Shown piece by piece: positions 1-10,272 of a stretch of DNA of 64,000 bases. How positions within the stretch are numbered: the stretch's first letter is position 1; every line of letters starts with the position of its first letter. The notes beneath the pieces were generated by a model, which was given only the letters and a program-made list of their open reading frames with translations, was not told the origin of the DNA and did no database searches. The translations under genes and the position numbers were made by a program. Origin of the DNA: Yinghuangia sp035454725 (GTDB taxonomy: Bacteria; Actinomycetota; Actinomycetes; Streptomycetales; Streptomycetaceae); contig NZ_JBPKBI010000003.1 in NCBI RefSeq assembly GCF_051388935.1, positions 1-64,000 on the forward strand, read 5' to 3'.

Positions 1-600
1 GATCCGTTGCCGCTGACCGCCGGAGAACTGGTGCGGATACCGGTTGATGTGCTCCGGATTCAGGCCGACCACGTCCAGCAGTTCCTGGACCTTCTTGCGC
101 CGCTGCCCTTTGGGGGCCACGTCCGGGTGGATCGCGAAGGGCTCACCGACGATGTCGCCCACGGTCATGCGCGGGTTCAGGGACGTGTAGGGATCCTGGA
201 ACACCATCTGGATGTTGCGGCGGACCGCCTTGAGGGCGCGGCCGGACAGGCGCGAGATGTCCTCGCCCTTGTAGAGGACTTCGCCGCGCGTGGGTCGCTC
301 CAGGTTCATCAGCAGCTTCGCGACGGTGGACTTGCCGCAGCCGGATTCCCCCACCAGGCCCAGCGTTTCGCCCTTGTGGAGGTCGAACGAGACCCCGTCG
401 ACGGCCTGGACCGCGGCGACCTGGCGCTGGAACAGGATGCCCTGGGTGAGCGGGAAGTGCTTGACCAGGTCCTTGACTTGGAGGACGGGCTCCGTGCGAG
501 GGACGCTCGGCGCAGCAGTCTCGGCCGGTCCCGCCGTCTCCGCTGCCTTCACCACCTCCACTGTCTCCGCACCCTGCGGTTCATCGGCCGATGGTGCCAT
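1..600 (-). CDS. Oligopeptide ABC transporter ATP-binding protein (OppF-type), partial
   Basis: This is the second ATPase of a peptide importer; it would power uptake at the inner face of the membrane. The ATG at 598-600 overlaps the end of the upstream ATPase gene by 20 bases. About 35 low-complexity residues rich in Ala and Glu come before the ABC domain. A Walker A motif GESGCGKST lies near residue 88, and the ABC signature SGGQRQRI is the last thing visible. The frame is still open at base 1, so Walker B and the C-terminal oligopeptide-binding extension lie outside the window. Assignment to the OppF/DppF family rests on the signature, length trend and operon position; the peptide substrate cannot be told. 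Confidence 0.93.
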   Translation of the reverse strand, partial: MAPSADEPQGAETVEVVKAAETAGPAETAAPSVPRTEPVLQVKDLVKHFPLTQGILFQRQVAAVQAVDGVSFDLHKGETLGLVGESGCGKSTVAKLLMNLERPTRGEVLYKGEDISRLSGRALKAVRRNIQMVFQDPYTSLNPRMTVGDIVGEPFAIHPDVAPKGQRRKKVQELLDVVGLNPEHINRYPHQFSGGQRQRI

Positions 601-1627
601 CGAGCGCCTCCTTCCAGAAGTGGCAGGCGCTCCCGCGATGCGCCGCAACTCCCGTGCCGGTGACCGCGTGCAGCGGCGGCGGCTCCGTACGGCACACGTC
701 GCGCGCGTACGGGCAGCGCGGGTGGAACGCGCAACCCGCCGGTATACGCAGCAGATTCGGCGGCAGTCCCTTGATCGCGGCCAAGTCGCGGCCTTTGTGG
801 TCGAGCCGGGGTATCGAGTCGAGCAGGCCCATGGTGTACGGGTGCGCCGGGGTCTTGTAGAGCGCGTGGACGGGGGCGCGTTCCACGATGCGGCCCGCGT
901 ACATCACGACGATGTTGTCGGCGACGTCCGCGACGACGCCGAGGTCGTGGGTGATGAGGATCAGGCCCATGTGGAACTCGCGTTGCAGGGCCGCGAGCAG
1001 GTCCATGACCTGGGCCTGGACCGTCACGTCGAGGGCCGTGGTCGGCTCGTCGGCGATGATCAGGTCCGGCTCCAGGGCCATCGCCATCGCGATCATGATG
1101 CGCTGGCGCATGCCGCCCGAGAACTGGTGCGGGTAGTCGTCGACGCGTGCCTTGGCGGCCGGGATGCGCACGAGGTCCATCAGATCGACCGCTTTGGCCT
1201 TGGCCTCACGCCGGGACATGCCGCGGTGGACGCGGAACATCTCGCCGAGCTGCTTGCCCACCGACAGCACGGGGTTCAGTGCGGACAACGCGTCCTGGAA
1301 GATCATCGCGACGTGCCGGCCCCGGATCCGGCGCCGCTCGTCCTGACTCATCGTCAGCATGTCCCTGCCGCGGAAACGGATCGCCCCCCGGGAGATCCTG
1401 GCGGGCGGTGTGTCGAGGATGCCCATGACGGCCTGCGCGGTCACCGACTTGCCGGACCCGGACTCGCCGAGCACCGCGAGCGTCTCACCGGCGTGCACCT
1501 GGAACGAAACCCCGTTGACCGCCTTGGCGATGCCGTCGCGCGTGTGGAACTCCACGTGCAGGTCGTCGACTTCGAGCAGGGCGGCGTCGGATTCGATGAG
1601 CACCGGTTCGGTGGTGTGGGTCGTCAC
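581..1627 (-). CDS. Oligopeptide ABC transporter ATP-binding protein (OppD-type)
   Basis: A 348-residue ATPase of a dipeptide/oligopeptide importer. Visible motifs are Walker A GESGSGKSV near residue 55, signature SGGMRQRI, and Walker B ending in DEPTTALD. The C-terminal extension with paired Cys (GCAFHPRCPYARDVC) is typical of OppD/DppD proteins, where related Cys-rich tails can carry an iron-sulfur site. It lies 9 bases downstream of the second permease and overlaps the next ATPase by 20 bases, so the importer genes are almost certainly co-transcribed. Full family length. The pairing of two different ATPases is normal for this importer class. Confidence 0.95.
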   Translation of the reverse strand: MTTHTTEPVLIESDAALLEVDDLHVEFHTRDGIAKAVNGVSFQVHAGETLAVLGESGSGKSVTAQAVMGILDTPPARISRGAIRFRGRDMLTMSQDERRRIRGRHVAMIFQDALSALNPVLSVGKQLGEMFRVHRGMSRREAKAKAVDLMDLVRIPAAKARVDDYPHQFSGGMRQRIMIAMAMALEPDLIIADEPTTALDVTVQAQVMDLLAALQREFHMGLILITHDLGVVADVADNIVVMYAGRIVERAPVHALYKTPAHPYTMGLLDSIPRLDHKGRDLAAIKGLPPNLLRIPAGCAFHPRCPYARDVCRTEPPPLHAVTGTGVAAHRGSACHFWKEALDGTIGR

Positions 1628-1636
1628 CGCGCCCCC

Positions 1637-2587
1637 CTATCGGTTCTTCGGATCGAGGGCGTCGCGCACGGCGTCGCCCATCAGGATGAAGCTGAGGACC
1701 GTGACGCTCAGGAACAGCGACGGGAACAGCAGCGGGTGGGAAGCCTGCAGGAAGCGCTCCTGCGCGTCGCTGATCATCAGGCCCCAAGAGATGCCGGGTG
1801 GCTGAATACCGACGCCGAGGTACGACAGTGCCGCCTCCGCCGCGATGAACTCGCCCAGGCTGATGGTCACGTACACGAGCACCGGGGCGATCGCGTTGGG
1901 CAGGATGTGACGGAACGTCACCCGCAGTGTCCCGCCGCCCAGTGCCCGTGCCGCCACGACGTAGTCGTTGTGCTTGTTCGCGATGACCGCACCGCGCATC
2001 AGCCGGAAGATCTTCGGCCAGACCAGGGCCGCCATGATGAGGGCCACGGTCAGCGCGTCGCCCTTGCCGATGACGGCGAGTGCGAGGATCGCGCCGAGCA
2101 TGAGCGGGATCGCGAAGAAGATGTCGGCGAAGCGCGACAGGAGTCCGTCGACCCACCCGCCCACGTAGCCCGCGACAAGGCCGAGGACGCCGCCGACGAC
2201 GGTGACGAGGACGACTGTGGAGAAGCCCACGACGATCGAGTTGCGGGTCGACCAGATGACCTTCGTGTAGACGTCGCAGCCCTGGACGTCGTACCCGAAC
2301 CAGTGCGAACCGCTGGGATCCTTCAGCGAGTTGACGAGTTTGCAGGCGCCGGCGTCGCGTGGGTTGTGGTCGGTGAACAACTGCGGGAACGCCGCGATCA
2401 GCAGCAGTACGAAGATGACGGACGCCGACGCGATGAACATCTTGCGGCGGCGCAGGTCGTACCACGCGTCCGACCACAGGTTGCCGACGCGCTCGTCCGC
2501 TCCGCCGCCGGCCCGGCCGGACGCCGCGACTTCGTCGGCGGCCTTGCCGGTGGACGGCTCCGACGCGCTCCCCTGGATGTCAGTCAT
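1637..2587 (-). CDS. Oligopeptide ABC transporter permease (OppC-type)
   Basis: A 316-residue inner-membrane permease of the OppC/DppC family. The hydrophilic N-terminus has about 40 residues. A first membrane span follows (MFIASASVIFVLLLIAAF), then a soluble loop and about five more spans. The permease loop motif with RALGGGTLRVTFRHILPNA, which docks on the ATPase, is clear. The start overlaps the upstream permease by 8 bases, indicating translational coupling. With its partner it would form the peptide channel receiving substrate from the lipoprotein encoded upstream. Confidence 0.94.
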   Translation of the reverse strand: MTDIQGSASEPSTGKAADEVAASGRAGGGADERVGNLWSDAWYDLRRRKMFIASASVIFVLLLIAAFPQLFTDHNPRDAGACKLVNSLKDPSGSHWFGYDVQGCDVYTKVIWSTRNSIVVGFSTVVLVTVVGGVLGLVAGYVGGWVDGLLSRFADIFFAIPLMLGAILALAVIGKGDALTVALIMAALVWPKIFRLMRGAVIANKHNDYVVAARALGGGTLRVTFRHILPNAIAPVLVYVTISLGEFIAAEAALSYLGVGIQPPGISWGLMISDAQERFLQASHPLLFPSLFLSVTVLSFILMGDAVRDALDPKNR

Positions 2588-3506
2588 AGCGGATCCTCGG
2601 ATCGAGAACGGCGTAGAGCATGTCGACGAGGAGGTTGCCGACGATGTAGATGAGCACCAGGGCGGTGACCATGCCGATGACGACGGGGCGTTCGCGCAGG
2701 TAGACCGACTGGGCCAACTGCCCGCCCACCCCGGGGATGTTGAAGATCCGCTCGGTGATGATCGCGCCGCCCATCAGCGCGCCCAGGTCGGCGCCCAGGA
2801 AGGTGACGACCGGGATCAACGCGTTGCGGACGCCGTGCCGCATCACGACGCGGCTGTGCGGCAGGCCCTTCGCGACCGCCGTGCGGACGTAGTCGGACCG
2901 CATGGTTTCGGCCAGGCTGGTGCGCATGAGTCTGGTGACGTACGCGAGGGACAGCGTCGCGAGCACGTAGCCCGGCATGATGTACGCCTTGAACCCGTCG
3001 TGCTCGTTGAACGAGACGGGGAGGATCTGCCATTCGACGCCGACCAGCAGTTGCATGATGAAGCCGGTCACGAACGTCGGGATCGAGATCATCATCAGCG
3101 TGACGATCAGCACCAGGTTGTCGAAGAACCTGCCCCGGTTGAGCGCGGCGAAGATGCCCGCGACGATGCCGGCGACGGCCTCGATGACCAGGGCCGTCAC
3201 CGCGAGGTTGATCGTCCAGGGGAACCGCTCGGCCATGATGTCGCCGACCGCGCGGCCTCGTACGGTCGTGCCGAAGTCGCCTTGGAAGATCCCCGTCAGG
3301 TAGTTCCAGTACTGGCTGAGGAACGAGTCGTCGAAGTGGTATTTCTCCCGGATCATCTCGACGACGACGGGATCCTGGCGGCGATCCCCGGCCATCGCCC
3401 GCGCGGGGTCGCCCGGCAGGAAGTACACCATGGTGTAGATGAGCAGCGTCGTCCCGATCAGGACGGGGATCGCCTGGAGCAGCCGACGCACGAGATAGCG
3501 GTACAC
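2580..3506 (-). CDS. Oligopeptide ABC transporter permease (OppB-type)
   Basis: A 308-residue permease of the OppB/DppB family, starting MYRYLVRRLLQAIPVLIG, the classic short N-terminus followed at once by membrane span 1. The signature region FLPGDPARAMAG follows, then five further spans and the ATPase-docking loop (RTAVAKGLPHSRVVMRHGVRNALIPV). It lies 121 bases downstream of the binding-protein gene; that spacer is GC-rich and self-complementary and may slow or attenuate transcription so that more binding protein than channel is made, a common arrangement. It overlaps the next gene by 8 bases. Confidence 0.94.
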   Translation of the reverse strand: MYRYLVRRLLQAIPVLIGTTLLIYTMVYFLPGDPARAMAGDRRQDPVVVEMIREKYHFDDSFLSQYWNYLTGIFQGDFGTTVRGRAVGDIMAERFPWTINLAVTALVIEAVAGIVAGIFAALNRGRFFDNLVLIVTLMMISIPTFVTGFIMQLLVGVEWQILPVSFNEHDGFKAYIMPGYVLATLSLAYVTRLMRTSLAETMRSDYVRTAVAKGLPHSRVVMRHGVRNALIPVVTFLGADLGALMGGAIITERIFNIPGVGGQLAQSVYLRERPVVIGMVTALVLIYIVGNLLVDMLYAVLDPRIRYD

Positions 3507-3627
3507 GAGCCCTCCCGGTGGGGCGGTGCCCCGGAGCGCGGGCGCGGCGGTGCTCCGGGACGGGGGGCGGGGACCGGATCCGTCGGGAGACGCCCCGGTC
3601 CTCGGCCGCCGTGTCGGTGGCGGACGG

Positions 3628-5277
3628 CTACTTGAGCGACACCAGGTCGAGGCGCATGCGGTTCTGCGCGTCGATCCTGACGTTGGTCACCCGGTCCGAC
3701 CAGGCGTTCGAGCTCATGTAGAAGAACACCGGGATGTACGGCAGTTCCTTCAGCAGGATGTCGCTGGCCGCCTGGTACGCGGCGATGCCCTCATCCCCCT
3801 GCTTGACGTCGGCCGCCGCGAGCGCCGCCTCGAACTGCTCGTTGACGTAGCCGGCGTGGTTCGAGCCGTTGTCGATGGCGATCTTGCTGAAGATCGGCCG
3901 CAGGTAGTTCTCGATCGACGGGTAGTCCATGATCCAGCCCATGCGGAAGGCGCCGGAGTACCGCTTCTCGTCGAGCGCGTCCAGGATGGCCCCGAACTTC
4001 TCGAACGGGCGCGGCGTCACCTCGATGCCGAGGTTCTCCTTGAGCATGTTGCCGACGGCCTCGATCCAGTCCTTGTGGCCGCCGTCGGTGTTGTAGCCGA
4101 TTTCGAGCCTGTTGCCGGGCAATCCGCCTGCCTTGGCGTAGAGGTCCCGCGCCGCCTGCGGGTTGAAGGTGCACGCCTCGCCGCACACGCCCTGGCGGTA
4201 GCCCGGGATGATCGGGCTGACGAAGTCGTCGGCGGGCGGACGGGTCCCGCTGAAGATCTTCTCGTTGAGCGTCTTGCGGTCGATCGCCATCGAAATGGCC
4301 TTGCGCAGATCGGGGTTGGCGTACTCCGGGTTGGTGGCGATGGGGAAGCCGATGTAGCCGATCGACGACTCGGCCACGCTGGAGGTCCGGCCCGGGAAGT
4401 CCTTCTGGACCGTGGCCATCGCGGAGACCGGCAGCTTGTCGGTGATGTCGATCGCGCCGGCGCGCAGGTCGTTGTACGCGGTGTCCAGCTTCTCGTAGAT
4501 CTTGAACGTCACCGCGTCGAGGAGGGCGTCGCCGTCGTGGTCGGGGAAGGCGTCGTAACGCTTCACCTTGATGTGCTGGTTGTGCTCCCACTTGCCGTCC
4601 ATCATGAACGGGCCGTTGCCGATGGGGGCGTCGTCGAAGGCCTTGGGGTCGGCGAAGAAGGCTTTCGGCATCGGGTAGTACGCGTTGTAGCCGAGCATCG
4701 TCGGAAACTGCGCGAAGGGCACCTTGAGGGTGACCTCGAAGGTGGTGTCGTCGACGACCTTCAACCCCTTGAGCTTGTCGGCGGTGGGCTGTTTGCCCTC
4801 CCCCGGCGCGAGTTCCTCGGAGCCCTCGATCTTGTCGAAGAACGGGATCGCCTCTTGCGCGTTGTTCTGGTTCGCGCCGTAGTTCCAGGCGTCGACGAAC
4901 GAACTCGCGGTCACCTTCTCGCCGTTGTGGAAGGTGTAGTCGGGCTTGATCTTGATCGTCCAGGTCTTGTTGTCGGTGCTCGTGATCGACTCCGCGACCC
5001 GGTTCTCCGGCTTGTTGGTGTCGATGTCGTAGTCGACGAGCCCGGCGAAGAGGGCGTTGAGCACCTCGTTGCCCTCGCTCTCCGAGGTGTTCGTGGGAAC
5101 CAGGCCGTGCTGGGGCTCCCCGAGCTGGACGGTGATCGACCCGCCCTTCTTGCCGGCGCCCGCCGGGGCGGAGGCGTCGGGCTCCGGATCATCGCTGTCG
5201 GTACTGCATGCGGCAGTGGCGGCGAGGGCCATCGCGGCCAGGGCCGCGCCGAACTTCACGCGCGTAGATCCACGCAC
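3628..5277 (-). CDS. Oligopeptide-binding lipoprotein (SBP family 5)
   Basis: A 549-residue extracytoplasmic binding protein. Starting at the GTG at 5275-5277, with GAGGAGG well placed 8 bases upstream, it has Arg residues, a hydrophobic stretch and a lipobox ending in Cys near residue 24 (ATAAC), so it should be a lipid-anchored protein. A Ser/Asp/Pro-rich linker precedes the mature domain. The body carries the family 5 signature region (FHNGEKVTASSFVDAWNYG) and ends in the usual two-lobe fold. It is first in the importer operon. Position beside typA and sdh resembles the bldK peptide importer of Streptomyces; orthology is inferred, not shown. Confidence 0.95.
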   Translation of the reverse strand: MRGSTRVKFGAALAAMALAATAACSTDSDDPEPDASAPAGAGKKGGSITVQLGEPQHGLVPTNTSESEGNEVLNALFAGLVDYDIDTNKPENRVAESITSTDNKTWTIKIKPDYTFHNGEKVTASSFVDAWNYGANQNNAQEAIPFFDKIEGSEELAPGEGKQPTADKLKGLKVVDDTTFEVTLKVPFAQFPTMLGYNAYYPMPKAFFADPKAFDDAPIGNGPFMMDGKWEHNQHIKVKRYDAFPDHDGDALLDAVTFKIYEKLDTAYNDLRAGAIDITDKLPVSAMATVQKDFPGRTSSVAESSIGYIGFPIATNPEYANPDLRKAISMAIDRKTLNEKIFSGTRPPADDFVSPIIPGYRQGVCGEACTFNPQAARDLYAKAGGLPGNRLEIGYNTDGGHKDWIEAVGNMLKENLGIEVTPRPFEKFGAILDALDEKRYSGAFRMGWIMDYPSIENYLRPIFSKIAIDNGSNHAGYVNEQFEAALAAADVKQGDEGIAAYQAASDILLKELPYIPVFFYMSSNAWSDRVTNVRIDAQNRMRLDLVSLK

Positions 5278-5915
5278 GGTCTGCCTCCTCGGAGTCTCTT
5301 GTGGGACAGAAAAGAGGGAGGGAGATTGCGGCCGGCGGACTCCCCTCCCGACGCGCAGGAAAAGATCACGCCCGCGCCCGGAGGACGTGCGGAGCAGGCC
5401 GGAAAAAGCGACTCGGACGCAAGCGCAACTATCCGACTACCGGTGATCTACATCCATAGCCGCACTGTTTCTTTTCGATTAAGCCTGACCCCGCCATTGC
5501 CCCTATTCGGTGACGAACTCCAACAAATTGACCGCCAACCGGAATGGCGGATTACCCGCTGACCGGAGGGCAGTGTCCGGTCAAGAGACGACGAGTTGAT
5601 CATTGTCGCGCGTAGAGTGCACGGTTTGCCGGTATTGATGCGGAAAATGACCCCCGATGCCGGGTCCATAGTGTGGGCCGCCTGCCGACCGGTCGCCCGC
5701 CGCATGCCGCACCGGAATTCGATCAGCGATATTCGATCATGCGGGCCGGGCGGAAAAGATCATTCCGGGAATTACCGCGAAACGCACCCGATGCGAGAAC
5801 ACAAAGATCGGGAGAATGATCGGCACCGGAATGACCCGGGCGATTACCGCAGCCGGGAGGGGTCGCCGCCGTGCGGGGGCTCGGACGCGCGCTGCTGAGC
5901 GGTGGCCACACGGCG
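5278..5915. other. Intergenic region upstream of the peptide-importer operon
   Basis: About 640 bases without a convincing gene, between the importer start and the typA terminator. Base composition from about 5440 to 5830 is clearly more AT-rich than the flanks, as expected for a regulatory region. GATC-containing words recur, and two imperfectly repeated blocks (about 5758-5779 and 5818-5852) share CCGGAAT/CATTCCGG and ATTACCGC elements. The importer promoter should lie here on the minus strand, but no pair of hexamers stands out well enough to call. Confidence 0.5.
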
Positions 5916-5953
5916 GAGCCCCCGCCCCCCGCGTCGGCGGGTGGCGGGGGCTC
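5916..5953 (-). terminator. Candidate terminator downstream of typA
   Basis: A GC-rich inverted repeat: GAGCCCCCGCC at the left pairs with GGCGGGGGCTC at the right around a 16-base loop. It begins 24 bases past the typA stop. There is no run of T, which is common for actinobacterial terminators. Confidence 0.65.
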
Positions 5954-5976
5954 GTGAAACTGCGGCCGTCGCGCTC

Positions 5977-7842
<1,866 letters not shown>

Positions 7843-8401
7843 GCGTTTACGGGCTTCCGTTGGGCTCGGGACGTCGCATCCGACAGCCTTGAATGTCCGG
7901 TTCCGCCGGATATGCCGGGATGCAAGCCGGGCCGGTCCGCCGCGGCACCCCCCATGGTACGGGGCGGGCCCGCCCCCCGGGGGTTGCGGAGGTGTGACTC
8001 CTGCCGTTGCCCTGAGCCCCAACGACTCTCGGTATTCCGGATGTTTCCGATCGGAAGGTCTTCTCCCGACCCTTTCGGGCAGACACCACGGTCCGCGCTT
8101 CGACGCCGATTGCCCGGAAAACCCCGGGTCTTCCACCGGCTCCACGCAGGCTTCACGCCTCCGGGCCACTCTCGGTGACGGCGGGCCCCAAGCCCGCGAT
8201 GCGCGTGTTCTCGGCCTGCCACCGCAGGGATTAAGCAGCCCGAAGGCTTGGCTTTCGCCACCCGGTGACCCGCGAACCATCAAGAGAGAGTGACCTTCGA
8301 AGACGTTTCCGGAGAAAACGCACAGCAGCACGACCCCCCGCCGAAGCTGCGGACTCGGTGCGTCGACGGCGAGCCGCGGGGACCAAGGCACAATCGGCAG
8401 T
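7843..8401. other. Divergent intergenic region between typA and a TPR-like gene
   Basis: About 560 bases with no supported gene. It should contain the promoters for typA (minus) and the neighbouring gene (plus). A very GC-rich self-complementary patch (GGGGCGGGCCCGCCCC) lies around 7962-7980. I saw no RNA gene and no convincing promoter hexamers. Confidence 0.4.
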
Positions 8402-9322
8402 GTGAGTGAATCCTTCAGCGAGCGGATGCGACGGCGTTGGTCGGCCCGGCGCGGTGATCGCGGCCTGGACGGCTCCGGCTCCGACGGCGCGTTCGGCGCG
8501 GATCCGCGCGAGCCGTCGAACGGCGCGGGCGGCCCCGGGCCCGCGGGCGGAGGTCCGGGCAACCCCTTCGGCGGCGCGTTCGGCAGGCCGCACCCCGGGC
8601 TCCCCGAAGACCTTCCCGGCCCGGACGACGACGTACCCCCCGCGCCGGTCGAGTCCGAGTCCGCCGCCCGCGCACGCATGCTGCACGAGCGCATCACGGA
8701 GGCGTACGGCGCGGGCGACGTCGCGAAAGTCGTGCAGCTGGCCGACCTGATGCCGGACGGGCCCGAGGGCGAGCCGTACCGCACCTACGCGCAGGTGCTG
8801 GCCGCCGAGGCGCAGGCCGACGACGCCGGCGCGGCCGAGATCGCCCGGTCGTATCTGCACCGGCTGCACTCCGGCCATCCCGAGTGGGACACCGCCCGCA
8901 CGCTCTTCGGCGAGGTGATGGTGCAGGCGCTGGTGATGGGCGTCGTTCCGCTCGCCGGGAACCTGGCCGCCGCCGAGGAAGCCCTTGCCGCGCCGACCGA
9001 CTACTACGTGCACCCCTCCGGCATGCTGCTCAAGTTCGCCGACGAGGAAGAGCAGCACCCCCTTCTGCTGGTGCTGCACGGCGACACCGCCAAGGGCGTG
9101 CGGGCCGCGCAGGCGGCGGTGCGGCAGGAGAAGCAGGGCACTCCCGCGGGTTATGCGGACGCCCTGTGCACCCTCTCGCTGGCCGCGTGTGCGGCCGGCG
9201 ACATCGACGGCGCCCGGCGCGCCCTCGTCGATGCCGAACGCGTGCTGCCCGGCCGCCCGCGCATCGCCGCCACGCGCGCACGGATCGAATCAAGCCCGGC
9301 CGCGACACTGCGCGAGGACTGA
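8402..9322 (+). CDS. Tetratricopeptide-like protein of unknown function
   Basis: A 306-residue soluble protein starting at GTG 8402. Residues 1-75 are basic then Gly/Pro-rich and probably disordered. From about residue 80 it is Ala-rich and helical, with repeats of the kind ARARMLHERITEAYGAGD, AGAAEIARSYLHRLHSGHPE, and GDIDGARRALVDAERVLPGRP. These look like degenerate tetratricopeptide repeats, which usually mediate protein contacts. There is no signal peptide and no catalytic motif. Codon use matches its neighbours. Function cannot be assigned; the TPR call is from pattern only. Confidence 0.75.
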   Translation: MSESFSERMRRRWSARRGDRGLDGSGSDGAFGADPREPSNGAGGPGPAGGGPGNPFGGAFGRPHPGLPEDLPGPDDDVPPAPVESESAARARMLHERITEAYGAGDVAKVVQLADLMPDGPEGEPYRTYAQVLAAEAQADDAGAAEIARSYLHRLHSGHPEWDTARTLFGEVMVQALVMGVVPLAGNLAAAEEALAAPTDYYVHPSGMLLKFADEEEQHPLLLVLHGDTAKGVRAAQAAVRQEKQGTPAGYADALCTLSLAACAAGDIDGARRALVDAERVLPGRPRIAATRARIESSPAATLRED

Positions 9323-9848
9323 GAACCGCCCGGGGACGCTCGGAACGTGCGCCGGACCCGACGTTGCGTGTCGTCGTGGTGGCCGGCGTGTGCGTCGGCG
9401 TGGGACCGGCCTCGGGCGCGAAGCCGTGCGGCCGGTTCCGACGGGTTTTCCGCGGTGCCCACCGACCGACCTCACGCACTTCGTGGATTTTCCGATCATG
9501 AATTGATGGGCTCTTCATGATCGATCGGCGGTCGTCCGGCGATCGGCGGATGATCCTTTTTCTTGATCGGCGATTCCTGACCATCCGGTCGGTCCCGGAG
9601 CGCGCCACCCGGGCCGGGATTGCTTCTGTGGTCCCCCGGGTGGGGGAATTCGACCGGTGCCCGCGAAAAAGATCGCCATACCACTTTCCAATCTTTCCCT
9701 GATCGCGCCACACTTCCGGGGTTCGCACCGCATACGGCCGCGACGGCGATGCGGCATGCCCGGTACGACGCGAACAGGCACGTCCGCAACACCGACCAAC
9801 CGGTCCCCCGACGACGCGGGGCCGGCGACCAGGGGGTGAGCGCGCGAC
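9323..9848. other. GATC-rich intergenic region upstream of the succinate dehydrogenase operon
   Basis: About 525 bases without a gene. From 9490 to 9720 it is relatively AT-rich and full of GATC words. CGATCATGAA (9493-9502) and TTCATGATCG (9514-9523) form a perfect 10-base inverted repeat with an 11-base loop. A smaller inverted repeat, TCCCCC/GGGGGA, lies near 9631-9646. The operon promoter probably lies between here and 9848. Confidence 0.45.
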
Positions 9849-10154
9849 ATGACGGCGACCGTTGACGACGACCTGATCCGCGCCCGGCGGAAGCTGGACG
9901 AACTCGACCGCGTGCTGCGCTCGGTGCGCAGCCGGGTGGGCAACACACTCGACATACGCCGGGTCTGCGGCGATGTCGAGCGGCTGCGCGACTCCCTCGC
10001 GCTGCTGGCCGAGCACACCCCGCGCGCCATCCGCACCGGACCGCCGCAGCCTCGGACAGACCTCGAACCGCTCTCCGAACTCCCCTATGACCCGGGGTTG
10101 TTCGCGGACGCCGACGACGAGGGGATCGGCGGCATGCGGCCCCAACGGCCGTAG
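9849..10154 (+). CDS. Small conserved protein at the head of the succinate dehydrogenase operon
   Basis: A 101-residue acidic protein starting at ATG 9849 behind AGGGGGT. The first 60 residues are predicted helical with regular charged and Leu positions (LIRARRKLDELDRVLRSVR, then VCGDVERLRDSLALLAEH), suggesting a coiled-coil hairpin. The tail is Pro/Asp-rich. It sits 118 bases before the membrane subunit of succinate dehydrogenase. In Mycobacterium tuberculosis a protein of similar size (Rv0250c) occupies the same place before Rv0249c-Rv0247c, as I recall, so it may be an accessory or assembly factor. That role is inference. Confidence 0.75.
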   Translation: MTATVDDDLIRARRKLDELDRVLRSVRSRVGNTLDIRRVCGDVERLRDSLALLAEHTPRAIRTGPPQPRTDLEPLSELPYDPGLFADADDEGIGGMRPQRP

Positions 10155-10272
10155 CCGCCCGGTGTTCGGGCCGGGATGCCGCTGCCGCCCGGCCCGGACG
10201 CGAGGGCGCGGCCCCCGAGCTCCTGACGCGCCGAACACCTCACGAACACGCAGCCGAGAAGGGCATTCACGC

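Noticed and set aside
290..2653. Long plus-strand open frame of 787 codons across the peptide-importer genes
   Set aside because: It is Arg/Asp/His-rich shadow coding opposite three well-supported genes; no family features or ribosome site.
7843..8784. N-terminal extension of typA by about 314 codons
   Set aside because: The typA family N-terminus begins at the ATG at 7842; the extension overlaps another supported gene and has no domain.
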